Part shown: positions 45,437 through 56,328 of the stretch, piece after piece
How the letters are laid out: each line of letters begins with the position of its first letter
Numbering within the stretch: the first letter of the stretch is position 1
NCBI GenBank assembly: GCA_963678705.1
Contig: CAVMBN010000126.1
Location: 1-64,000 of the forward strand
DNA: 64,000 nucleotides
Reading direction: 5' to 3'
DNA from: Panorpa germanica
Lineage: Eukaryota > Arthropoda > Insecta > Mecoptera > Panorpidae
Made by a program: the position numbers and the translations under genes
Notes under the pieces: generated by a model
Told to the model about the DNA's origin: nothing
Databases searched by the model: none
What the model saw: only the letters and a program-made list of their open reading frames with translations

Positions 45437-46200
45437 TTCCAAAAAAATCCTGTAGAAAAATAATATCAGAATTCTTTGTAATTATTAGATACAACTACAT
45501 TTTTTGTTTTATAGCACTTATTCTATACTCAAAGTACGTACAACATGTATTAGTTACTACTAGAAATAGTACCTCTTTTAATTAAAAATATACAATATTC
45601 ATGCTTAAAGTTGAAATTTTAAATCTGAGGTTAAATTATGAATTACAGGTATAAGGGATTACAGGTTTTTGCAAAATACACGCTTATTTAATTCCAAACC
45701 ACATCACAAAGCTTATTACGTTTCTTACCATATGGTTGAAAATTGTAATAGTTTTATACTGGATGTGTTTTGTTATAATATGAAAATATACTAAACCTTT
45801 AAAAATGTAAGAATTATTGACATCAGAGAGAATCCCCATTTTCAAATGTCTCATTATTTGCATCATATGTTTAAACCATTTTAAATTTGTTTTAGCAAAT
45901 ATTCTAACGTTTTGCATACATTTGATCGTGATGCGCTTGTAAACCTATAACTTAATTTTAATCAAACTGTGCAATCTTTTTACTATAATAATGTTCGTAA
46001 TTTCTACCGTTTATATGAAAAACCCATAAGAACGCATGTTGGAATAGGTATATATCAATTTTATTTATTAATTTTGATGTGTGTGTCGTTAGACTTTACA
46101 TTCTTTTAATATTAAATCATGTAATTACATCTCATTGCTAACCTAAACTTAAAATTATTCTAACTTTTTTAATAATTCCAACTGCAATGTTTGAATTTTA
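45437..46200. other. AT-rich DNA upstream of the TAF1B-like gene; nothing recognised
   Basis: Would hold the promoter if the gene were active. I see no convincing core promoter motif. Confidence 0.4.
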
Positions 46201-46318
46201 TACTCTTGTTCCTATATTTTCTTGCTCCTTACTCCTCATTGTTTCTCTACATTTACTATTTCTTCTTGACTCTCTTCCTTTACTATTTTATTATTGTCTC
46301 TATCTCCGTCATTTAATG
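46201..46318 (-). mobile_element. Antisense 3' fragment of the array-type LINE
   Basis: ACTATTTCTTCTTGACTCTC followed by TTTACTATTTTATTATTGTC and TCTATCTCCGTCAT is the complement of 20085-20145 with few changes. Left of it, CTCTTGTTCCTATAT also occurs near 3012 in the tandem unit. Confidence 0.65.
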
Positions 46319-46444
46319 AGGATCAATTAATGGAGCCATATTCACTGATCCAGAAATATGGATACAAAATTATGGATATATCTGTAGGGTATTTATCTTG
46401 TAGGGTTAGTTGTCGAGGCACATCTGAAAGTTAAGTATGTTAAT

Positions 46445-47201
46445 TAAGGGGGGGGTCTGGGTTTTCACTTTCGAAAAATCGATTTTTTGTTTTTTGTTTT
46501 ATCTTATTGTTTAACATTTCAAGAATATGTCCTTAAAATTTTAAGCCGATCTAAGCAATATTCTTGAAGTTATTGTCTTATTAATCCGGTATATTATATT
46601 GTATTATATGTTAATCAGGTATACAGTTTATTCATTGCTATAGTCCTGACGCGTTTTTCTCAAAACTACTTTTTCAAAGTCCGTGTTCACTGCCATTTGA
46701 AAACTACTCGACCGATTCATTTCAAACTTTGTACACATTTTCTTAATATAAAATACCTCGCCGCTACGTTTAGTAAAAATTTTTTTTTTAACATTAAGGG
46801 TGTTCCCCACCCACAAACTGGCGGAAATTTTAGTCGAAAATAACGGTTCACACTTTAGATGGCCGCCAAAAATTTTTAAAGTAAAAAAAAAATAATCAGA
46901 GAAGTTGGGGGGAAGATTTGTTTATAATTTAACTAAATTTTTATAGTTTTTCATTTTCTGATAATTTCCGGCCGAGTTACAGTAAACACCGCAAATTGTT
47001 TTTTTTTCAAGACGTCCTGGGGGAAGCTCTGTCACGGGCTAATGATTTAATATTTTTGCATGAAAAATTTACAGAACGTAGTCAAAACTATGCTCAACAA
47101 TGTATAGAAGGTTTAAATAAAATTGCTCAATCGATATTTGAGATAAAAAATCACAAAAAAAGTGTTTTTTTTTTACGCTGAAACCCAGACCCCCCCCTTA
47201 A
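46445..47201. mobile_element. TTAA-flanked MITE, about 750 bp, piggyBac-like
   Basis: TTAA at 46445-46448 and 47198-47201 enclose terminal inverted repeats: seven G then TCTGGGTTT on the left, and AAACCCAGA then eight C on the right. TTAA duplication and a G-run terminus are typical of piggyBac-type elements and their MITEs. The interior is AT-rich with T runs and has no transposase. Small frames inside (such as 46628-46816, minus) are not protein-like. Confidence 0.75.
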
Positions 47202-47505
47202 TACAAAGCAATGCTGGATTTGGAAGAGCGTTTTTGTACTATTATTTGGAGCTGGATTTTAAGAAGAGAATCCTAAATTTTATTTGCAGATATTCCTCTA
47301 TACAATTAAAGAAATATATTTCAACATTTCATAAAATTATGAGTTAATGTTTTTGTTCACAAATTGACTAAAATAAAGATCTAAAAACCATGCACAGTGA
47401 AAGACAGTGGCTGTCAGTTCAACAATTCGGTACAATGCATGTACATGTACATTTTAACATCAGAATATTTGTGTATTTTAAAAACACATGCACTTGTTAA
47501 ACATA
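47202..47505. other. AT-rich DNA; nothing recognised
   Basis: About 300 bases with no supported feature. It contains a CATGTACATGTACA palindromic run near 47438. Confidence 0.45.
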
Positions 47506-48513
47506 ACTTGGGTTGCGAACTCATTTGTTAGGGGTAGGTATTCTAATACTTTATTGAAATATTGGTTAATTAACATATATTGACGTTTTTATTTTATTAA
47601 ATATACAAAAATTACCGGAGTTATATCTTATATTATATATTATATATCTTGATTTATAAATTACTAGAGTTTACCCCCGTCGCAAGCGACGACTGTCTTT
47701 TGTGTGTGAATTGAATTTTATTTTAAATTTCTTTTTCCTTCCAAATTGAAATATTTAACTCGTTCTATATTAATTTTACATATAACAACAAATAATATTT
47801 TTTATATAAACTGACTAAAAAATATATTTTTTTCAACAAAATATAAATTTCAATTTATTTAGAATTTGGCCAACTTTTTTTCAAAATTAGGGATTTTTTT
47901 TTCGATTCATAAATTAGATACCAAAGTAGCCTATATAAAAAATTTCAACTTTCCAGCACAATTTTTACCCTCGGCAAAAACCGCCCCCGTGCCACCAAAT
48001 ATATTTTTGAAATATTTAATTTTTTTTTAACACGATATTACAAAATCCAAATTTTGAGCTTTCTTAAAAGTTTTCTACCGGGCCCCATAATTATTTCAGG
48101 GCCCCTTTTATAAAATATTGAATTTCTAAATTTTGAAATGTGTATATATTTAAGAGCGTAATACAAATGCTAAATTTCAACTTTCTATCTTTTTCGAATA
48201 AAAAGTAATATTGTAAAAAGTGCCCATTTTTTTCAGTTTTTCCTAAATTACGGGTTTCCAGGAAATTTAGTAGGAAATCCGGGTACGCTAAAAGTCTTAG
48301 AATTTTTTTCTCTACTAAATAGAAAATTTTAAAGAACTTCCCTGAAGCCGTTTTCGAGCTACCATACAAAATTCGAATCAAACATATAAACATATAAGAA
48401 TATAAATATACACCTGGGACATTATAATATAGGATAAACATACAAATATACACTTGGAACATTATAATATAGGATGAATGAATATAAATTCAGATATGGT
48501 TCACAACCCAAGT
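47506..48513. repeat. Dispersed repeat block inside a 15-bp inverted pair
   Basis: ACTTGGGTTGCGAAC (47506-47520) and its complement with one mismatch (48499-48513) bracket about 1 kb. Inside, a dispersed element seems to start at TACTAG and a CCCCGTCGC-AA-GCGACG hairpin (47663-47693); a related start occurs at 53879. Its middle (about 47790-48030) is found inverted at 50880-51150, and its right part (48230-48400) matches the repeat in the tandem unit at 1510-1660. Near 48400-48475 a 42-bp segment (ACATTATAATATAGGAT) is repeated twice. Confidence 0.6.
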
Positions 48514-49511
48514 GTATATTTTCAAGAAAGAGAATGTTTTATTCATTTTGATATTCCAAAATAGTGAATAGTTAAGTTTAACTCTTCTGTGATATTAATT
48601 TGTTTCAATAAATTTGAATTTGCCGCGTTCAAGTTGGTCCTTCTGGTCATCGAAATGGCAGAGATAGTGTCTGAGTAACTGTGCGAAGTTTGGTCGCATA
48701 TCTAGTCTCGCCTTCGAGATATATGTTAGTACAGGTAGTGCAGTATTCATTCTGCAGACTTCATTTGAGCTTGTGCGGTCAACTAGCTAACACTATTTTG
48801 AATTATTTGTTCAAGTGCTAACTGTGTTCAAGATCTAGAATCCATTGGATATTTTTTCTGTGTTTAAGGTAAAAGTATAATATATTTGTGGTTACAATTT
48901 TAGTTATTTAAATAAATATATAAATAATAAAATAAATAAATGTCACTTATTTGTAAACAGTTTTTTTAACACTAATGCCTGTAACGTGTTCCAATAAATG
49001 CATAAAAATTATCGCCCCACAAATATAGTCAGCCTGTATATCCATGTAAATTGTATCGCTTTAGTATTCTATTTTAGGAATTAAAAAAACCTATTTATAT
49101 TTCCTTATAATTGTTTCGCATAATCTCATTTAAAGTAATCCTATCTTAGTTTACACTCTGAGGCGCGTGATATAAGAAATCGATTGTTTTAATTGGTAAT
49201 ATCTGTAAAATATTGCGATTTAGGCTGTGTTTACATATGCGTGGACGATCATTATGCGAAACCTTGTTTTTAAAATACGGAAAATATTAAACACGCGAAC
49301 ATTCGCTCAAACTTTTGACACATTTGTTGACACATGCCTACTGCAACATAAATACTTAACAAACAATCGGTATTGATAAATATAACACCATATCCTTCTT
49401 TAAAATTATCTATCTCAATTTTTTAAGAAAACATCAATCTATTTCCAAGCAGCTCTCTAAGTTTATTTCCATGTACTGCTCGTTGCATTTAACTCAAAAA
49501 TTAAAAACAAA
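48514..49511. other. AT-rich DNA, possible untranslated exon; otherwise nothing
   Basis: The segment 48620-48868 is less AT-rich than its surroundings and ends in AAG|GTAAAAG, a plausible donor. It could be a 5' untranslated exon for the kinase-like gene downstream. No coding sequence. Confidence 0.25.
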
Positions 49512-49546
49512 TCTCTCTCTCTCTCTCTCTCTCTCTTAAGATTTTA
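49512..49546. repeat. (CT)n microsatellite
   Basis: CT run of about 34 bases just upstream of a pyrimidine-rich splice acceptor (TTATTTTCTTTCAG, ending 49574). Confidence 0.9.
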
Positions 49547-49574
49547 ATCGAGTAACTTGCTTATTTTCTTTCAG

Positions 49575-50435
49575 AATATTGAAATAATTTTCTTCAAAAA
49601 TGCAAGCAGTGACGAATCTATCTGGGAGCATGCCATCTCCGTGATATGGGAATTTCAGCAGCTAGGACTCATTGGTAAAGGTTTATTCGGATCTTTATTC
49701 CTCGTGGTGAAGAGGGGAGGTTACAACAATTCAAAAATGTTTGCTATGAAGAAAATTCGAAAAAACACAAATGCGATACGCTAGCTTTAAGTGTTGACTG
49801 CCATTAGGCATCAACAATTCCTAGTTAACCTACACTACACTGTCAAATGGGAAGGGTCCATGTTTTTATTTATGGATTATCTCACTGGTGGAAATCTTGC
49901 TACGCATCTAAATCAAGGGAAGTTTCACTTAGAGGAAGCCAGATTCTACGTAGGCGAGATTGTGCTAGCCCTCGAGCATCTTCACAACTTAGGAATCGTA
50001 CATCGTGACCTCAAACTGGACAATATCATGCTAGACCACGAAGGGCACATTGTTTTAGTAGATTTCGGATGTGCTCTGCAATTTTCAAAAGATGATCGAG
50101 TTACAACAATACAGACGAATTGTTTAATAGGATTGCCGAAATACATCGCTTCGGAAGTTCTTAACTACGAGGCTCATGGGATGCCTGTCGATTGGTGGGC
50201 TCTAGGCATCCTTACGCATTTACTTCTAATGCAGAGAGGACCCTTTAGTGCCTTAACCTTTGAAGAATCCGAGCAGGGGATACAGACCGACATACCCACA
50301 ATAGATGAATCTTTGACGTTCAAAACGATCGACTTTATCCTAAGATTGCTAAATAAAGATCCGGATTGGAGGTTGGGAAGTCATGGAGGCGCCAACGAGT
50401 TAAAGCGACATGACTTCTTTAATGGGATCAATTAG
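49575..50435 (+). pseudogene. AGC-family protein kinase, MSK/JIL-1-like, degenerate
   Basis: Intronless kinase domain after an acceptor. It shows glycine loop IGKGLFGSLFLV, KRGG, lysine motif FAMKKI, then two in-frame stops (TAG 49782, TAA 49788). The same frame resumes with VLTAIRHQQFLVNLHY, VGEIVLALEHLHNLGIVHRD, LKLDN, DFG, a changed APE motif (ASE), VDWWALGILTHLLL, and LLNKDPDWRLG ending HDFFNGIN. VKRGG...AMK and GEIVLALEHLH favour the N-terminal kinase of MSK/JIL-1 (mitogen- and stress-activated, histone H3 kinases). HRD and DFG aspartates are present. The activation loop is aberrant and the region around the GPF segment is shortened. The stops and loop changes argue for a pseudogene. Confidence 0.7.
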
Positions 50436-50870
50436 AATCTTTTGAGAAGAGGATGCGCTCCTCCAATTGTAGTTGTAGGAGGTCGCCTATACCGTAGATT
50501 TTAAAAGAGCTATAATTTTTTTCATTAAATTTAAAAAAACTAGCGCTTTGCTTTGTCGCAATAACATAATAACTTCGACGTGTATATAACAACTGTGATT
50601 AAATAAAAGTTATTTGTTAAATTGAACTTAATGTAAAATATTATTTTTAAATAATTTTCGTTAAAATATATGTTTTTTAAAATTATGCTTTTATGTTATT
50701 TTTATTTTGTTTTAATGCCTATCATTTACCCTAATTAAGCACTGTATTAAACAATATCTGATACCCAGCCTCTAAACCACAATTTGCACCATGCTCTCTG
50801 CACAATCTCCATGCTCTCTATCGTTTTCAAACTTTTAATTTTAAACTTTAGGGGGAAACTTTGAAGAAAA
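50436..50870. other. AT-rich DNA after the kinase; nothing recognised
   Basis: AATAAA-like words occur (for example near 50602), so a transcript end is possible. No other feature. Confidence 0.4.
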
Positions 50871-50879
50871 TTCGCATTT

Positions 50880-51150
50880 TGAATTGAATAACAATTTCAT
50901 ATCTTATAAATATAGAAATTTAAAAACTCAAAAATGTAATTTGCGAGCACGGGGGCGTTTTTTGCCGAGGGTAAAAATTGTGCTAAGAAGTTGAAATTTT
51001 GTATATGGGCTGGCTGGCTAACTTTCGAACTTACAAATAGAAACAAAAGATACGAAATTTAAAAAAAAAGAAAAAAAAGTTGGTGAAACAACAAATAAAT
51101 TAAAAATATTTTATATTTTGTTGAAAAAAATATTTCTATTTAGTCAGTTT
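50880..51150 (-). repeat. Inverted copy of the 47790-48030 repeat
   Basis: Contains the complement of GCACAATTTTTACCCTCGGC, the adjoining CGCCCCCGTG, and ACTGACTAAA(A/T)A, in the same order as in 47790-48030. The two copies point towards each other with the kinase remnant between them. Confidence 0.65.
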
Positions 51151-51166
51151 ATATGAAAACATATTA

Positions 51167-52910
51167 CAAGTATGTATGAGTAAAAAAATAATTTTTAAAT
51201 TAAGAGCTCAAAATTTTTTTACGTGTAGATTCCTGGTCAATGAATTTACTGTTAAAATCATACCATAGGTAACCGTTCATATTTTCAAGAAATTAAATGT
51301 TGAAAATTGACTTATGGGGAAATGGGTACATGTGGTCGTAAATCAATAAATATGAGTATGTTTTGCATTGTGTAGTATAAAAAAAAACTATACATTAGAA
51401 AGGTGAATATTGGCGTGACACGTAAATATTTTAAAAATACTATGTAACCGTTCATCCTGGAAAGATAATTAGAAATGAAATTCAAATTATGATATTTAAA
51501 AATATATTTGTCGCCATATTTGACACTTGGCAACGTTGCACTGCTATAATAAGCGTCACAGCACGGCAGCGGCAAAAACGGTACATAAAAATTTAAATAT
51601 AACCTCATTCAGAGCTGTCAAAATAAATATTACGTGATAGTAACAGCAAAAATTAAGTACAAAAATTAAGAAAATAGCATATATATAAAATTAAAATATT
51701 TATTAACACTTTAATAATTTAATAACATAACATATTTAAACAAAAATTAATTTTTGTTAATTTAATGAAGGATAAAAATCCTTATGCAGCCAAGTTAATA
51801 GACACAGTGTTAACTTCAGCAGATTGTAAAAATAATTTTCCTCCTTTAGTTGTAAGATCATTAACAGCAGACGCACTCGGTGGTATTCCTCTTGTCGGTA
51901 AAATGTAAACATTATATTCTGAGTAGTTGTATTTTGCTGCAATGGCTTTTCCAAAACCAGTGATTTCTAAGTCAAAGAACACAACTGCTGCTGCATTATT
52001 AATCGCAATTAAACTTTTTAATCCCAATGTCTAATCGACTCTGCAACTGATAACAAAATGTAATCAAATGTAGCATGATTCAAATCTGACCATTTTATAA
52101 TTTGATTAACAGCTTCTCTTCGTAATCTAACAATGCTACTTGACACATCATCTCCAATTAACACTCCAATTTTTACACGTTCAGCTGTAAAGTCTTTATA
52201 CTGTCTTTATAACTGCGCACAAGCATCTAAACAGTCATGTCTGGCTTTATGGCCTTCGAACTCCCACTGAAATTCTCACGGCAGTCATGATCAATTTTAT
52301 CATGTCCTCTTTCAAATCTCATGCATTGTTTATTTCTCGTACTATATGCAACAACGTAGAATGACCTAAAAAAAAACCAATTGTAATAATTCGAAATAAT
52401 TAAATTTTACAAATTTTTAATCCTAAATATTTATTACCAGTTAAACTATTATACGTTTTTCCTGCTCCCTTTTTTTGCCACCCAGCATCTATACTCAATA
52501 TTAACACTACAGTATCCTTCTTTAAAATAACTTTAGGTGATTTTAAACTATATTTTAAAGAAAAAAATGCTATATTAGTAATAATATAAGTCATTTCTGA
52601 GTTTATAATAATGTTAATGAATCGTAATAAACTTCGTAGGAAACTTCTTTCTATTGTCATGCAATTCCGGCAACTTATTCGAGCAATATTTTCAATAGCC
52701 GTCCCTACGCAAATCAAATCGATTCATATCGTTTTAGAATAGTATGGTCAACTGTTGAAATATTGGGGCAAATTAGAATATTGTTTAAATGAGTTATTCT
52801 AATCCCACCGGTTAGAGTTGTTAGAAAATATTAGTCATAATTAAAGAATAAAAAACAAAATAATTTGAATATTACTATCTTCTTTTTATAGAAATATTTA
52901 CCCATAGCAG
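51167..52910 (-). mobile_element. Mutator-like element, second copy (inverted, one end decayed)
   Basis: Reverse-complement counterpart of about 37080-38879. The outer end (51170-51190) keeps a worn form of the terminal repeat (TATGTATGAGT). Shared text includes the transposase-like region at 52400-52720 and 52060-52320 and the exonuclease-like FFDLEITGFGKA at about 51965 (the second T of DLETTG has become I). The 5' terminal repeat corresponding to 36489 was not found to the right of 52910, so this copy is incomplete. Confidence 0.6.
51780..52720 (-). pseudogene. Mutator-like transposase/exonuclease remnant, second copy
   Basis: In minus-strand order: CVGTAIENIARISCRNCMTI, VILKKDTVVLILSIDAGWQK followed by KGAGKTYNSLTGNK (the GWQKKG and YNS.TG pattern of the transposase family), then DCRENFSGSSKA, a decayed GDD/SSS block, and FFDLEITGFGK, ILPTRGIPPSASAVNDL and VNTVSINLAA. 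Less damaged than the plus-strand copy in the GWQKKG region, more so elsewhere; both lack the same middle part, so they probably descend from one internally deleted element. Confidence 0.6.
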
Positions 52911-53878
52911 AGGATACTAATTTTTAACTTTTGACAGGAGGGGTGCTTAAGTACTTTTTTATTTATCTTTTATTTTAATTTTTATACTTTAGTCAAACTT
53001 ATTTACTGATTTAAGCTATTCATCTAAATAAACCGTTTAACTAATTTTAAACTGTTATTTCACAGCGCCACCTAATTTAAATTCAAGCTGTAAATTAAGA
53101 AATCAGCTAATAAAATACTAAAGTTAATAATAAACAAAAAAAGCAATTAAATACAACTATTGATTAACCATATGGGCTAATCAACTTGGGCCCCACATAT
53201 CGGTCCGATCTAAGACAATTTCGCATTCAATACAAAGCGCACAAGTTTCTTTAAACCATTTATAAAAATAATGATAATTCGAAATCTAATACTAAGGTGT
53301 CAGCATACGGGGCAAACTGGTTGCAAACCTTAGCCTCGAATCTGCCCGAACCGAATGTCATTTCTCATTTTAAATTATTTTTATTTATTTACTAAACACA
53401 ACTAAAGAATACCGGTTACTCTGCAGACTGAGGTAATTGACCTTTTTTTCGAAATCACATTCAAAATGGCATTCTTTTGTAAAATACCGCCGAAGGATTA
53501 AAACGTTTTTATTTTATAAAAATACCATGAGTAAGTGTTTTATTACTGTGGCATGCTTAAGTCGCACCAGTCTGTTTGTTAAAAGTACACTCATGTATAA
53601 ATAATGTCAACTTAAGAATGAAAATATATAAATGTTGGTATTTTTAAGTCGCACCAATATGTATGATACATTACTGACATACTTAATGAAACGACATTGA
53701 CAAAGTGTTACAATTTTCACGGAACATAAAATTAATAAACAAAACATAAATATGATACATAGGATAAATGATCTTTGCAATTGAAATTTCCTTAAACTAA
53801 AATTAAAAATAACATGTATTACTAAAATGAAATACTTGCCGGTCAATTGGAATACTTCTTTTGTAGATATATATAGAA
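52911..53878. other. AT-rich DNA with a locally repeated phrase
   Basis: TTAAGTCGCACCA occurs twice (about 53569 and 53645). The segment 53180-53350 is less AT-rich (GGGCCCCACA, CTGCCCGAACCG) and may be a transposon piece, but I cannot match it. Confidence 0.4.
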
Positions 53879-53935
53879 TATACTAGCTTCTACCCCGTCG
53901 CAAAGCGACGTCTATTTAATATATATTATTTGAAT
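53879..53935 (+). repeat. Start of the TACTAG/GTCGC-hairpin dispersed element
   Basis: ATACTAGCTTCTACCCC followed by GTCGC-AAA-GCGAC, as at 47663-47693 (GTCGC-AA-GCGAC). The downstream sequence here differs, so only the head is shared. Confidence 0.55.
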
Positions 53936-54848
53936 TTCATAAAGTAATACGTAATTTCATTTTAAATTTTTCATATTAAAATTAGAAAAGCACTGTCGCT
54001 ATTTTTGAGATATCATACTCGTACATAAAATGAATAAATATTTTAAAATAAAAATGTTGTATTTCATCTTATAATATGATCTTCTACTTTAAAATTGCTT
54101 ATTGGAACAAATATTCTACAGGATTTACTTATTATATCATATCAAAAAAATTTAAAATTCTAGTTTTATAATAATTTTTAAATGTTTCATTATTAAATTT
54201 AAATATTTCTGTTAAATATATTAAATATAGATTTATATACATCGTCTTCATTTTTCGTACACTTTAATATACATAATTAAAATTATTTCTTCATTGACCA
54301 GGAAACACTTAAACAGTATTCTTTGTATTTTTCATGTTGTTATCATTTTTGTTGATTCTTCATAAACGTATAGCTATTAACGCACAGATTGTCATGCCTT
54401 AATCGGTGTGGATATAACATCTTCTGTGATAGTAGCACAGTAGTCTTCTGTGATGTTGGCGGTTATTATCTCATTACTATTCCAGGTTTAGCATTTTAAA
54501 TAGTAGCACTTTATTATTCCCCTCCTAAAAGAAGCATTCTTAATAAATAAATAAAGAAAATATACTGAATGCAAAACAAATAAATTATGCACTTACAGTT
54601 TGTACATGTGATGAACAGCACTAATATCTGCTTCATTGAATTGTTTATCAGAATAATAGATAATGAATTTCCCGTAAGCCGGGTCTTTGTTGTATTTTAT
54701 AAATATACAAGATCAACTAAAATAAATAAATTTATTTTATTCTAATTTGCTGAACTTCTTATTGTCACAGCCGTTTTTTCGCTCTGTAAATTACAATAAC
54801 ATTAACTTTCATCGTACTTGCATGATCGTCTTAAACAACATGAAGAAT
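53936..54848. other. AT-rich DNA; nothing recognised
   Basis: No supported feature. Confidence 0.45.
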
Positions 54849-56172
54849 ATATTGTATTTATTTTTAATAAAAGGATAATATAGAATAGTAATAATATTTG
54901 TAGTAGTTATTTCACAAAAATTAAACACAAAAATAATGTTTTGCAACATCAAACGTATTAATTCATTTGTTTAAAAATCTATTTAAAAAGCATAATACCT
55001 GAGAATGTTATGTTAGCATTTTAAAGAATCTCAGCATAATGATATGATTGTATCATCATGATAATATATATAATTGTGTCATAAAGGTATTTTAGGTTAC
55101 TTTTTAACGTATTTCAGACAAATGATTCTTCCATACTGGTAGGTCTAGACACACTTTATACACTTCTTAGTTGCAAAGACCTAAAACTTAATATGTACTA
55201 TATTAATATTAATATTTATTGTTAATTATTTGTAATAGCAATATTCGTATTAATAGTTAATAATATGAAAGCAAAATTTATAATTTAAAAAGGAAATATT
55301 CTTTTTAGTTAATTTATCTGCAAACGTTGTAATAAAAATACTGATCTGGTAACAATTATTACACATTAGACTAAACTTAAAAATGTATTACGATTAATGA
55401 TTTGTAAATAAGAGTATTTTTCTAAACGTTATCAAATAAATCATGCGACAACACCAGCGAGCAAGTAAAGAATATGAAACAAATTTTTAAAATATATTAT
55501 TCATATGATAATTTAGCATGCATGTAGTTATGTAGAAGTTATTTCAATATGAATATGACTGAATTTTATAAATTTGAAACTTCGTTGCCGGTAGAGGAGA
55601 GGACCAACATAGGATTATAAAAAGGAAAGAATTCATAAAAGGATAAGTGGTAATCTGAAAACAATTAAAATGTCAATAACATACAATATAATATATATAA
55701 CACTTACATCTAAAAGTTAATAATAAAGTAACAATGAGCACTTAAATAATAAATCTCAATTATACCTATCTAAAAGCAATTAAATGATAATCTCACTCTC
55801 CCGATCAGAGTATTTGTTTAACAAATGACTGCTAAAAGAAAAATACGGAAAGAGAATTTAAAATTTAAGAACACTACTATTTGGCTTGAAAACAATGAAA
55901 TATAACACTATTACATTTAAAACACGAAAAGCAGGTAAAATGGCAAAGAGTACATCACTTCGTACGCACGATATAATATATATAACACTTTCATCTAAGG
56001 GTAAATAATAAAATAAAAATGAGAACTCAAATAATAAATCTCAATTATACCTATCTAAAAGCAATCAAATGATAATCTCACTCTCCCGATTAGAGTATTT
56101 GTTTAACAAATAAAAGCCAATAGATAAATACGTAAAGAGAATCTAAAACTTAAGAGTAAATAATAAAATAAT
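54849..56172. repeat. Complex repeat, copy A: unique segment, 155-bp satellite, linker, satellite
   Basis: 54849-55735 is a non-coding segment repeated almost exactly at 62826-63712. It is followed by one satellite-like monomer (about 55738-55868), a linker (about 55869-56016, containing AACACTACTATTTGG) and further 155-bp monomers into which the Copia element has inserted. The linker recurs in shortened form at 61549-61640. Confidence 0.85.
56168..56172. repeat. Target-site duplication of the Copia element (left)
   Basis: ATAAT, repeated at 60468-60472. The surrounding satellite is ATAAT-rich, so the exact register can slide by three bases. Confidence 0.75.
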
Positions 56173-56291
56173 TATAAAGACACGTTAGCAGTTCGCAACA
56201 GACTATATTTGACATAAGAAAAAGTTTTTACACAACAGATTACAGATGGCGTTACTAGTTACAAAGTAGTGATATTTTGATACCTATTACA
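56173..56291 (-). repeat. Copia 3' LTR, 119 bp
   Basis: Minus-strand start TGTAATAGG, end TTTATA. No difference from 60349-60467. The last three bases of the boundary (ATA) are shared with the flanks, so the LTR could be 122 bp with TAT...ATA ends. Confidence 0.9.
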
Positions 56292-56302
56292 ATACCCCCA
56301 CT
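56292..56302 (-). other. Copia polypurine tract
   Basis: Minus strand AGTGGGGGTAT directly before the 3' LTR; this would prime plus-strand DNA synthesis. The polyprotein stop lies only about 27 bases upstream. Confidence 0.7.
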
Positions 56303-56328
56303 TATCAGAATAATCTAAGTACACATGA

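Noticed and set aside
46628-46816. Minus-strand frame inside the TTAA MITE
   Set aside because: The element is non-coding; the frame covers low-complexity T-rich sequence.
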